A DNA stretch of 6,039 bases, from contig URVL01000141.1 of NCBI GenBank assembly GCA_900551265.1, positions 1-6,039 on the forward strand. Reading direction: 5' to 3'. This document shows, piece by piece, positions 1 to 6,039 of this stretch (position 1 is the first letter of the stretch; each line of letters begins with the position of its first letter). The notes beneath the pieces were generated by a model. That model was not told the DNA's origin. It did no database searches and saw only the letters and a program-made list of their open reading frames with translations. Position numbers and translations under genes: made by a program. This DNA comes from an uncultured Eubacteriales bacterium. Its GTDB lineage: Bacteria > Bacillota > Clostridia > Oscillospirales > QAMX01.

Positions 1-2039
1 ACCGTATGACCGGATTCACGGGATATCGTGTGCCGATGCTGGAAACGCTGGTGGATTATAACCAGCGCGCAGTGGAGCTCAAGACGACCTTGTGGGTCAT
101 TCTTGTACCGATTCTTATGATGCTGTGCATGTATATTTTCATGGTCTCACAGATCATTGTCAAAAATGAAGAAAATGAAATTTCGGTTATGCGTTCCCGC
201 GGCGCGTCCGGTACGCAGATTTTTTTGATTTATCTGTTGGAAAGCGTAGTCTTGGGCTTGATTGCATTTGCCGTGGGACCGTTTTTGGGATTTTTCCTTT
301 GCAGTATTTTGGGCTCTGCAAATGGTTTCCTGGAATTTGTCGGGCGGAAAGCTCTGCCGGTCAAGATGGTAAGCGCCGCTTACCTCTATTCGGCAGCGGC
401 GGTTTTGATCTTCCTGATTACGATGTTGATTCCGGCTGTCGGCGCTTCACGCACGACAATTGTGGAGCGTAAGCGCAAACGCTCGCGTTTTGCCGACCAG
501 CCTTTCTGGAAAAAATTCTTCCTTGACTTTATCACGCTTGGCGTAGCTGTGTACGGCTATTATAATTATCAAAGCTATACCGGCATCATTACCGCGACTG
601 GAAAGAGTGCGGTTAATGTTCAGATCGATCCTCTGCTCTTTTTAATTTCCAGCCTTTTTATCATCGGTGCCGGACTGCTGTTCCTGCGTATTTATCCGTA
701 TTTGATCCGATTTGTATTCTTTTTGGGGCGCCGCCACTGGAGCCCCGGGGTGTATGCCTCGTTTATTCAGGTGGGACGTTCCGGCGGACGCGAACAGTTT
801 CTGATGATTTTCCTGATTCTTTCCATCGCGGTTGGGATCTTCAGCGCCAATACGGCACGGACGCTCAATCAAAATATTGAGTACCGGCTGGACTACGCAA
901 CGGGTGCCGATGTCGTTCTGCATCCCTATTGGAACTCCATACCTGCAGAAAATCCGGATGGCTCGCTGATGGAAGGCGAATATATTTACATTGAACCGCA
1001 GTTTACAAACTATCAGGAAATTGAGGGCGCGGAGGCTGTTGCAAAAGTGTATACCTCAACAAGCTTCCGGGTACAGTCGAGCGAGTCGATATCCTTAAAC
1101 CGGTCAAACGTGACGGTGATGGGTATTGAGCCTGCTTCATTCAGCCAGGTCACCTGGTCGCGTGACGATCTTTTCTACCCCTATCACATCAACAATTACC
1201 TTCAACTCTTAGTCGATGCGCCGCGTGCCGCTTTGGTATCTACGTCTTTGCGCGACCAACTTGCGCTCCAGGTCGGCGATACAATCAAAATTTCTACCGG
1301 CGCGCAGTCACAGACGGAGTTGATTGTATATGCGTTTGTAGATTATTGGCCGAGTATTAACCCATACCAGACGGTGCGCGCTTCAAGCGGGAGTGGAGAT
1401 GAAACAGCGCTTTGCGATTTCTTAATCTGCAATCTTGACTTCCTGCAGAGCAAGTTTACGAAGGAACCCTATGATGTCTGGATTAAGAAAGCGGACGGGG
1501 TAACAGATTCCGAACTATACGATTATATCTGGTCCCATTCGGAGCTTCAGGCGGAATCGGTTGACTATCTGGACCAGCAAATCATTGAGGCAAAAAATGA
1601 CCCGTTGTTGCAGGGCTTTAATGGAATGCTGACGCTGGGATTTATCATTACCATGTTTGTCTGTGTCATCGGATTCCTCATTTATTGGATTTTGTCAATC
1701 CGCACACGCACCCTGCAATTCGGCGTGTTCCGGGCAATGGGCATGTCGGTGAAAAATGTCATCGGTATGATTCTTTGCGAACAGGGACTTATTTCATTGG
1801 TTTCTATCTTGGCCGGCGTCGTTTTGGGCGGAATTACGAGCGATCTCTTCGTGCCGATGCTTGAGATGGTGTACAGTGTGGCTGAACAGGTGCCGGAGTT
1901 CGTGGTGGTGGCGACCCGCGCGGACTATGGGAAAATTTATCTGATAATCGGCGTCATGTTGGCGCTGGGTGTTGCAATACTCAGCCGGATTATCGCACGC
2001 ACGAAGATCGATCAGGCGCTGAAACTTGGCGAGGATTGA
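1..2039 (+). CDS. FtsX/MacB-type ABC transporter permease, 5' partial
   Basis: Membrane subunit of an ABC transporter of the FtsX/MacB/LolCE type, working with the ATPases encoded just downstream. The reading frame is open to the left edge with no stop, so the first ATG at 6 is probably internal; the 677 residues from it lack the expected first helix and first extracytoplasmic domain. Numbering from that Met, an FtsX domain has helices near 29-51, 72-103 and 123-146, with a coupling segment rich in Glu and Arg (NEENEISVMRSRGAS, 54-68). A basic stretch (155-161) follows, then helices near 172-186, 208-229 and 263-285. An extracytoplasmic domain of about 255 residues (286-540) precedes the second FtsX domain with helices near 541-565, 590-612 and 642-665 and a second coupling motif (FGVFRAMGMS, 572-581). 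The stop is 13 bp before the first ATPase start. Family members export lipids, peptides or drugs, or transmit mechanical force; the substrate here cannot be told. Confidence 0.9.
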   Translation, partial: RMTGFTGYRVPMLETLVDYNQRAVELKTTLWVILVPILMMLCMYIFMVSQIIVKNEENEISVMRSRGASGTQIFLIYLLESVVLGLIAFAVGPFLGFFLCSILGSANGFLEFVGRKALPVKMVSAAYLYSAAAVLIFLITMLIPAVGASRTTIVERKRKRSRFADQPFWKKFFLDFITLGVAVYGYYNYQSYTGIITATGKSAVNVQIDPLLFLISSLFIIGAGLLFLRIYPYLIRFVFFLGRRHWSPGVYASFIQVGRSGGREQFLMIFLILSIAVGIFSANTARTLNQNIEYRLDYATGADVVLHPYWNSIPAENPDGSLMEGEYIYIEPQFTNYQEIEGAEAVAKVYTSTSFRVQSSESISLNRSNVTVMGIEPASFSQVTWSRDDLFYPYHINNYLQLLVDAPRAALVSTSLRDQLALQVGDTIKISTGAQSQTELIVYAFVDYWPSINPYQTVRASSGSGDETALCDFLICNLDFLQSKFTKEPYDVWIKKADGVTDSELYDYIWSHSELQAESVDYLDQQIIEAKNDPLLQGFNGMLTLGFIITMFVCVIGFLIYWILSIRTRTLQFGVFRAMGMSVKNVIGMILCEQGLISLVSILAGVVLGGITSDLFVPMLEMVYSVAEQVPEFVVVATRADYGKIYLIIGVMLALGVAILSRIIARTKIDQALKLGED

Positions 2040-2040
2040 T

Positions 2041-2048
2041 GGGGGTGA
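2041..2048 (+). promoter_or_regulatory. Ribosome binding site that decides the start of the first ATPase
   Basis: GGGGGTGA lies four bases before the ATG at 2053. A longer in-frame reading from TTG at 2026 would overlap the permease stop, add nine residues that are not part of the ABC fold (ARIDGGDG) and have no comparable site in front. The ATG at 2053 is therefore preferred. The next gene uses the same GGGGTGA core (2704-2710). Confidence 0.7.
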
Positions 2049-2052
2049 CGGT

Positions 2053-2727
2053 ATGCTGTTAAAGACTGAGGATGTTTGCAAAACCTATACGAGCGGTGAC
2101 ACCGTAGTCGAGGCGCTTAAAAATATCTGCGTAAGTATTGAGCCGGGAACGCTCACGATGCTGCGCGGGCGTTCCGGCTCCGGTAAAACAACGCTGATGA
2201 ATCTGCTCGGTGCGCTCGACCAGCCAACCTCCGGGAAAATCTATTTTAGGGATCAGGAGATCACAGCGCTTTCCGAGGCCAAACGGGATCTCTTGAGACG
2301 TCGTGAAATGGGATTTGTGTTCCAGTCAGTGGCGCTTATTTCGAACATGTCGGCGTATGAAAACGTGGAGTTTGGCCTGCGTCTGGCCGGCGCGCCGGCC
2401 GCCGAACGGCGCGAGCGCGCGGAGGCATGCCTGGAGCTTGTCGGTTTGGGGAAGCGCATGACGCACCGTGCGCACGAACTTTCCGGCGGCGAACAGCAGC
2501 GCGTTGCCATTGCTCGAGCTATTGCGCACAGGCCTGGGCTTATCTTCGCCGATGAGCCGACGGCGGAGCTGGATACGAATATGGGGTTGCTGGTTATGCA
2601 GTTGTTTAAAAAGCTCGTTGCCGACGAGGGTATGACCATTCTGATGACAACGCACGACCCGAACATGGTTGAGCTTGCCGACCATGTATATGTCCTGGAA
2701 GACGGGGTGATAATCGATGAGCGATGA
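2053..2727 (+). CDS. ABC transporter ATP-binding protein (LolD/MacB-like), first of two
   Basis: Cytoplasmic ATPase that powers the FtsX-type permease encoded immediately upstream. The 224-residue product is the usual length for a stand-alone nucleotide-binding domain of the LolD/MacB/FtsE group. All motifs are present in order: Walker A GRSGSGKT (39-46), Q-loop Gln91 in FVFQS, signature LSGGEQQR (143-150), Walker B LIFADEPT (163-170) with catalytic Glu168, D-loop AELD (171-174; the family more often has SALD or GALD) and the switch His201. It should be catalytically active. The start at ATG 2053 was chosen for its ribosome site over a TTG at 2026. The 3' end overlaps the next ATPase gene by 11 bp, which implies translational coupling. 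A stretch around 2385-2430 is markedly GC-rich (LAGAPAAERRERA). Substrate unknown. Confidence 0.93.
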   Translation: MLLKTEDVCKTYTSGDTVVEALKNICVSIEPGTLTMLRGRSGSGKTTLMNLLGALDQPTSGKIYFRDQEITALSEAKRDLLRRREMGFVFQSVALISNMSAYENVEFGLRLAGAPAAERRERAEACLELVGLGKRMTHRAHELSGGEQQRVAIARAIAHRPGLIFADEPTAELDTNMGLLVMQLFKKLVADEGMTILMTTHDPNMVELADHVYVLEDGVIIDER

Positions 2728-3712
2728 AGCAAAAAAATATATGATCGAGTGCGATAACCTCGTAAAGATTTATAAGACAACGGACCTTGAAGTGGTGGCA
2801 TTACAAGGGCTTGATTTGACGGTGGAGCAGGGAGAATTGATGGCGATTATCGGAAACTCCGGATCCGGGAAATCAACGCTGCTCAACATGCTGGGAGGGC
2901 TCGATAAGCCTTCTGCGGGCAAACTGCTGGTCGATGGGAAGGAACTTTTAAAGTTTAGCGAAAAAGAGCTGTGTGAGTATAAACGTTCGACTGTCGGATT
3001 TGTCTGGCAGAATAATGCACGCAATTTGATTCCTTATCTGACGGCACTTGAAAATGTCGAGTTGCCGATGATTATTACGAGCGAGGCCGACCGGCGCCAT
3101 CGTGCTATGGAACTTTTGGAGATGGCCGGTATTGCGCATCGCGCCAAAAACAAGCTGAACCAGCTATCAGGCGGCGAGCAACAGCGTGTTGCCATAGCAA
3201 TTGCACTTGCCAATACGCCGAAATTGCTTCTGGCCGACGAGCCGACCGGCGCAGTTGACAGCCGCACATCCATGAATATTTTAGATCTTTTCCATGAGAT
3301 CAATCGTTCCCTTGGCATCACGATTGTGATTGTCACGCATGACATGGCAATTTCCCGAAAAGTTGACCGTGTGGTCTCGATCCGGGATGGACGTACGTCC
3401 AGCGAGTTTATCCGTCGGGATTACCGTGAGGATCTGGCGCATATGTCCGGCGGTTTTGCTGAAGAAGAGGTGGAGGAAGAAGACGCGCGGCTGGGGAATG
3501 GCCGGGAAACGCATGAGGAGTTTGTGGTTCTTGACCGCGTGGGACGTATGCAAATCCCGCATGAATATATGGAAAAATATGATTTGCGTGCCGGAAGCCG
3601 CTTGCGGTTTAATTATGTAGACGACCAGATTGTGCTGGAACCGGCGGAAGTGGAGCATTTGAAAAGCGTGTTGCACGCACCGGCGCCGGAGCAAAGCGGA
3701 CAGCGCGATTGA
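2717..3712 (+). CDS. ABC transporter ATP-binding protein with C-terminal SpoVT/AbrB-like domain
   Basis: Second ATPase of the operon, 331 residues, about 100 longer than a normal FtsE/LolD-type subunit. The ABC part is complete: Walker A GNSGSGKST (46-54), Gln98 of the Q-loop, signature LSGGEQQR (150-157), Walker B LLLADEPT (170-177) with Glu175, and switch His208. After the ABC core ends near residue 228 come a polar linker, an acidic run (EEEVEEED, 249-256) and a segment at 268-310 that reads as a SpoVT/AbrB swapped-hairpin unit. It shows the typical order of a strand with VLDRVGRMQIP, a short helix HEYMEKYDL, RAGSRLRF and a closing strand DQIVLEP. A proline- and Gln-rich tail ends the protein. 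The start is ATG 2717 with GGGGTGA in front, overlapping the upstream gene by 11 bp. Ninety-odd extra residues in frame with no stop or shift argue for a genuine fusion. The AbrB assignment rests on pattern recognition, without a profile search. Confidence 0.92.
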   Translation: MSDEAKKYMIECDNLVKIYKTTDLEVVALQGLDLTVEQGELMAIIGNSGSGKSTLLNMLGGLDKPSAGKLLVDGKELLKFSEKELCEYKRSTVGFVWQNNARNLIPYLTALENVELPMIITSEADRRHRAMELLEMAGIAHRAKNKLNQLSGGEQQRVAIAIALANTPKLLLADEPTGAVDSRTSMNILDLFHEINRSLGITIVIVTHDMAISRKVDRVVSIRDGRTSSEFIRRDYREDLAHMSGGFAEEEVEEEDARLGNGRETHEEFVVLDRVGRMQIPHEYMEKYDLRAGSRLRFNYVDDQIVLEPAEVEHLKSVLHAPAPEQSGQRD

Positions 3713-3736
3713 TTCGGGCTGCGCCGACGTTTTCAG

Positions 3737-3766
3737 GTATAAATCGACCTTCATCTGTGGATACTA
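3737..3766 (+). promoter_or_regulatory. Candidate sigma-G (forespore) promoter for ypeB
   Basis: GTATA (3737-3741) fits the sigma-G -35 pattern GYATR. It is separated by 18 bp from GATACTA (3760-3766), which fits the -10 pattern CATNMTA at six of seven positions. The spacing is the expected 17-18 bp. Transcription would begin near 3772-3775, giving a leader of only about 20 nt that still contains the GGAGG ribosome site. The B. subtilis sleB-ypeB operon is known to be sigma-G dependent, which independently favours this call. Short motifs like these do occur by chance. Confidence 0.5.
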
Positions 3767-3794
3767 CCGATGAATCGCAGATGGAGGTCTTTTT
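3746..3794 (+). terminator. Terminator-like hairpin that buries the ypeB ribosome binding site
   Basis: GACCTTCATCTG (3746-3757) pairs with CAGATGGAGGTC (3778-3789) over 12 bp with one G-U. Three more pairs (3758-3760 with 3775-3777, two of them G-U) close a 14-nt loop. Five T's (3790-3794) follow, and the ypeB ATG begins at 3795. Structurally it is an intrinsic terminator for the ABC operon, starting 34 bp past its last stop codon. Unusually, the GGAGG ribosome site of the next gene (3783-3787) forms part of the 3' arm. Read-through mRNA would therefore be terminated, or would carry a masked ribosome site. Confidence 0.7.
3783..3787 (+). promoter_or_regulatory. Ribosome binding site of ypeB, inside a hairpin arm
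   Basis: GGAGG lies seven bases before ATG 3795, an ideal Firmicutes ribosome site that fixes the ypeB start. It is base-paired in the 3746-3789 hairpin when the upstream arm is transcribed. Confidence 0.8.
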
Positions 3795-5111
3795 ATGAAA
3801 CGAAAAACGCTGACGCTTATTATCACTTATACATCAGCCCTTGTCGTTGTGCTGTCCGGTTTTGTTATCAAATATGCAAACGAATCGTTGCGGTATCGCA
3901 GCGCTGAACGTTATGCACAACTGCATGCGGTATCGCAGCTTTCCGACAGTCTGGCTCAGATGTCAAATACGCTTGTCAAGGGCATGTATGCCGGTTCTCC
4001 AGAACTTCTGGCAGCAGTATCTGCTGAAATTTGGAATCATTCTGCGGCGGCAATCGCGTCAATTGCAAGTCTTCCCCTTTCGGATGTGTCTTTGGAACAG
4101 ACAGAGACGTTTATTTCCCGTGCGGGCGACTATGCATATTATATTTCGCGCCGCGCGGCGTCTCATACGGATCTCAGTGAGGAGGAACGTGAGACGCTTG
4201 CTTCACTTTCAGAAACTGCGGACTCGCTTTCTCAGCATATTTTAACGCTTGAAAACGACATTTATGCGGGCAACATCAATTTTACTGCCGATAAGGCCGG
4301 CACGCTTGCCAGCGCGGTACAAAGCTTTTCTGATATGGAAGAGACATTCCCGGATTATACGTCTGTCGATTATGATGGAATGATGAGCGCGCACATGAGT
4401 ATGCGGACGCCGCTGCTGACAGCGGGTACCAATGAGATTGATTTGGACGAGGCTATGGAAATTGCAGCGAACGCATTCCATACAGACGTGGCGAATGTTG
4501 TGCTTACCGGAGAGAGTGCCGGCACGATCCCGTCCTACAATTTTTCGGCAGGTGACGGCGCATATGCCACAATTTGCAAAAATGGCGGCTATGTTCTCTC
4601 CACAAGAAATGTAAATGCTGCGCAGGAGGGCAATGTAAGTATAGAGAAGGCACTCGAAATCGCGAAAGATTACCTTGCCTCTGTCGGTTATGATGGAATG
4701 CAGCAAGTTTATTACCATAATGACGGGGGCGTAGCAACTTTTCGCTTCGCTTATGACGATGACGGCGTTATCATTTATCCCGACATGGTTACAGTTGGCG
4801 TTGCATTGACGGATGGTTCTGTTGCAAGTTTGAACGCTACGGACTACGTCATGAACCATCACGACCGAGAACTGGCAGCGCCGGAAATATCTCAGCATGA
4901 GGCAGAAAAGACCATCAGCAGCGACCTGAATGCGAAGTGCTCGGGCCGGGCGGTAATTCATTCGCCGGGTATGCGTGAGGTCCAGTGTTATGAGTTCCTG
5001 TGCAAGACAGAAGATGGACGCAAAATGCTGATTTACTGCGACACCGAGACGGGATCTCAATGTAAGTTGACATTGATTCATGAAAGTGACGATGGTGTTG
5101 TGCTGACGTAA
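3795..5111 (+). CDS. ypeB: Spore germination protein YpeB (PepSY domains)
   Basis: YpeB is made in the forespore, anchored in the inner spore membrane, and in Bacillus is needed for the stability and localisation of the cortex-lytic enzyme SleB. The 438-residue product has a basic N-terminus and a single membrane anchor (about 7-26). A mostly helical region follows to about 190, then the YpeB-typical motif YDGMMSAHM (193-201; Bacillus proteins have a similar YDGPFS.H). Three PepSY-like units complete it: about 214-275 (DLDEAMEIAANAF), 281-353 (SIEKALEIAKDYL, ending in V.L.DGSV.S.NATDY) and 363-432. Length and layout match the family. The last unit contains five Cys (382, 398, 403, 415, 423), which seems many for this family. 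The start is set by GGAGG at 3783-3787. The usual upstream neighbour sleB is absent; an ABC operon lies there instead. Expression is probably from the sigma-G-like promoter at 3737-3766. Confidence 0.9.
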   Translation: MKRKTLTLIITYTSALVVVLSGFVIKYANESLRYRSAERYAQLHAVSQLSDSLAQMSNTLVKGMYAGSPELLAAVSAEIWNHSAAAIASIASLPLSDVSLEQTETFISRAGDYAYYISRRAASHTDLSEEERETLASLSETADSLSQHILTLENDIYAGNINFTADKAGTLASAVQSFSDMEETFPDYTSVDYDGMMSAHMSMRTPLLTAGTNEIDLDEAMEIAANAFHTDVANVVLTGESAGTIPSYNFSAGDGAYATICKNGGYVLSTRNVNAAQEGNVSIEKALEIAKDYLASVGYDGMQQVYYHNDGGVATFRFAYDDDGVIIYPDMVTVGVALTDGSVASLNATDYVMNHHDRELAAPEISQHEAEKTISSDLNAKCSGRAVIHSPGMREVQCYEFLCKTEDGRKMLIYCDTETGSQCKLTLIHESDDGVVLT

Positions 5112-5131
5112 GTTGCTGAAAAGGAATATTG

Positions 5132-5176
5132 AAAAGTGCCCGGCAGCTCATTGCAAATGAACTACCGGGCACTTTT
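5132..5176. terminator. Bidirectional intrinsic terminator between convergent genes
   Basis: AAAAGTGCCCGG (5132-5143) and CCGGGCACTTTT (5165-5176) form a perfect 12-bp inverted repeat. Inside it, 5145-5146 pairs with 5162-5163 and 5148-5150 with 5158-5160, leaving a 7-nt loop. The outer A and T runs give a U-tract on either strand. The hairpin sits 20 bp past the ypeB stop and 12 bp past the stop of the minus-strand gene, so it can end both transcripts. Confidence 0.92.
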
Positions 5177-5188
5177 GAGACCAAAAGC

Positions 5189-5944
5189 TTATCGGACGGT
5201 GGAAACCGCTTTTTTCTTACCGCGCGCCATCAAATAAAAAGGAAGATAAAGTAAAAACCAAATGAGGACAAGCAGTATCGGCATTCCAATCAAATAACCA
5301 GGATTTCCAAAGAAAGCTTCAAAAAGAGAGAGGGGATTGCCGTTACCGGGGTTGTTTAAAAACATAAAATTGCTATCCGTTAACTTGTTAAGCAAATAAA
5401 TCGGGGGACAAAGAATCAAAAGAGATATCATGACTTTTTTTAAATGCCGTGGCACCGGACGATAGCCGCCGGAGAGCAGAAGCAGAGGATAAAGCAGTAA
5501 AAGGATATGGACAGTAAAGCTGTGCATGTGCATGAAATTTCCAAATGGAAGCGACGTCCAGGACGGAAATAAAAGTGCCATCAGCGCAGCAGGGAGACAA
5601 ACTGCGTAAGGAAATTCAGATTTTGCCGTCGTAGGCCGGAATGCATGTGCGGTACAGACAAAAATGTTGATACTGCATAGATGCAGCGGCAGATAATCTA
5701 TCATCCAGTGACCACCGATCAACAGCATAATATGTTTAAATAATTCGTCTGCAAGTAACAAAACTGCTATAATGCTCAAAATTTTACTTTTTATCTGAGA
5801 AGACACCCGGCGGTATACCAGACAAAGCACGACGCAGACCAGCGCAGCGAGACACAGCCAGAGAATATGGCACAGTCCAAACATGGGAAAACCCTCTCCC
5901 GTTGGAATCGTCTCTTTGGTTGCCAGAAAAGTATCCCAAGTCAT
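5189..5944 (-). CDS. YwaF/TIGR02206 family integral membrane protein (TMEM164-like)
   Basis: A multi-helix membrane protein of 251 residues, the usual size for the YwaF/TIGR02206 family. Hydrophobic helices lie near 21-44, 53-75, 85-101, 113-128, 141-160, 168-186 and 217-240. Recognisable family features are WMIDYLPLHLCSI (80-92) with His88 and Cys90, a His-rich segment MHMHSFTVH (138-146) at the start of the fifth helix, and LNNPGNGNPL (196-205) before the last helix. The C-terminus is basic (GKKK). The human relative TMEM164 is reported to be a lipid acyltransferase using a conserved Cys and His; Cys90 and His146 could be the counterparts, but this is inference and the bacterial function is not established. 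An ATG at 5965 would add seven residues but has no ribosome site. GAGG (5950-5953) lies five bases before ATG 5944, so that start is preferred. The gene is monocistronic and convergent with ypeB. Confidence 0.85.
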   Translation of the reverse strand: MTWDTFLATKETIPTGEGFPMFGLCHILWLCLAALVCVVLCLVYRRVSSQIKSKILSIIAVLLLADELFKHIMLLIGGHWMIDYLPLHLCSINIFVCTAHAFRPTTAKSEFPYAVCLPAALMALLFPSWTSLPFGNFMHMHSFTVHILLLLYPLLLLSGGYRPVPRHLKKVMISLLILCPPIYLLNKLTDSNFMFLNNPGNGNPLSLFEAFFGNPGYLIGMPILLVLIWFLLYLPFYLMARGKKKAVSTVR

Positions 5945-5949
5945 ACAAA

Positions 5950-5953
5950 CCTC
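5950..5953 (-). promoter_or_regulatory. Ribosome binding site that decides the YwaF-family gene start
   Basis: On the minus strand GAGG is followed by five bases (TTTGT) and ATG at 5944. The upstream in-frame ATG at 5965 is preceded by AT-rich sequence with no purine-rich site, so it is probably leader. Confidence 0.7.
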
Positions 5954-5979
5954 AAAAAATAACATACATAAATCGACAA

Positions 5980-6002
5980 TTACCGTAACATATTTACCAT
6001 AA
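5980..6002 (+). repeat. Tandem TTACCRTAA repeats at the YwaF-family promoter
   Basis: TTACCGTAA (5980-5988) and TTACCATAA (5994-6002) are 9-bp direct repeats differing at one base, with a 14-bp period. The first is also a perfect odd-length palindrome (TTAC-C-GTAA) and the second nearly so. The second overlaps the proposed -10 box and the first falls near the expected transcription start, a location suited to a repressor. No regulator can be named. Confidence 0.4.
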
Positions 6003-6024
6003 GATAAAAGGGTTTATTTGTCAA
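5996..6024 (-). promoter_or_regulatory. Sigma-A-type promoter for the YwaF-family gene
   Basis: On the minus strand a perfect -35 TTGACA (6024-6019) is followed after 17 bp by TATGGT (6001-5996), which matches TATAAT at four of six positions. The surrounding sequence is AT-rich. Transcription would start near 5989, giving a leader of about 45 nt. It indicates vegetative expression independent of the other genes in the window. Confidence 0.65.
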
Positions 6025-6039
6025 GCCCATATAAAAGAT

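Noticed and set aside
2026..2052. An upstream TTG start for the first ATPase, overlapping the permease stop.
   Set aside because: The added residues are not part of the ABC fold, and the GGGGGTGA site at 2041-2048 points to ATG 2053.
2385..2400. A perfect 16-bp GC palindrome, GGCCGGCGCGCCGGCC.
   Set aside because: It lies inside the first ATPase and encodes an ordinary variable loop (LAGAPAA). Gly, Ala and Pro codons readily generate such a palindrome, and nothing around it suggests a site.
2253..2801. A 182-codon minus-strand frame opposite the ATPase genes.
   Set aside because: It is antisense to conserved ABC motifs, rich in Ser, Arg and Pro, and spans the junction of two real genes; a shadow frame.
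3737..3766. Reading the ypeB promoter as sigma-F rather than sigma-G.
   Set aside because: The -35 fits both, but the -10 region departs from the sigma-F pattern GGNNANANTW and the 18-bp spacing favours sigma-G.
4242..5081. A 279-codon open frame on the minus strand.
   Set aside because: It lies entirely opposite ypeB, has no recognisable domain or ribosome site, and its His/Arg/Cys-rich composition is that of an antisense shadow.
5945..5965. A seven-residue longer N-terminus for the YwaF-family protein, from ATG 5965.
   Set aside because: No ribosome site precedes it, while GAGG is correctly spaced before ATG 5944.

Overview
The window suggests an endospore-forming member of the Clostridia, probably near the Oscillospiraceae/Ruminococcaceae. 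The reasons are a ypeB-type spore germination gene, mid-range GC, strong GGAGG or GGGGTGA ribosome binding sites, and an FtsX/MacB-type ABC cassette of the kind common in Firmicutes. The placement is inferred from gene content only; no RNA or core marker gene is present.

Positions 1-3712 hold a tightly packed plus-strand ABC transporter operon. It consists of a large two-FtsX-domain permease whose 5' end lies outside the window, followed by two different complete ATPases. The second ATPase overlaps the first by 11 bp. It carries an extra ~100-residue tail with an acidic linker and what looks like a SpoVT/AbrB swapped-hairpin domain, a fold normally found in DNA-binding transition-state regulators and antitoxins. 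This fusion is the most unusual protein feature here.

Positions 3713-3794 are a short, dense regulatory gap. A 15-bp hairpin followed by five T's ends directly at the ATG of the next gene and buries that gene's Shine-Dalgarno sequence in its 3' arm. A sigma-G-like forespore promoter (GTATA, 18 bp, GATACTA) has its -10 box at the hairpin loop. A transcript from it would start downstream of the 5' arm and so keep the ribosome site free. I read this as a device that terminates or mutes read-through from the ABC operon while allowing forespore expression.

Positions 3795-5111 encode YpeB, the membrane-anchored PepSY protein that normally partners the cortex-lytic enzyme SleB. No sleB lies next to it, although the usual arrangement is sleB-ypeB. 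A strong bidirectional terminator (5132-5176) separates it from a convergent minus-strand gene.

Positions 5189-5944 (minus strand) encode a seven-helix membrane protein of the YwaF/TIGR02206 (TMEM164-like) family, read from its own sigma-A-type promoter (TTGACA, 17 bp, TATGGT). A pair of TTACCRTAA repeats overlaps and follows the -10 box and may be an operator. No RNA genes, mobile elements or CRISPR arrays were seen.
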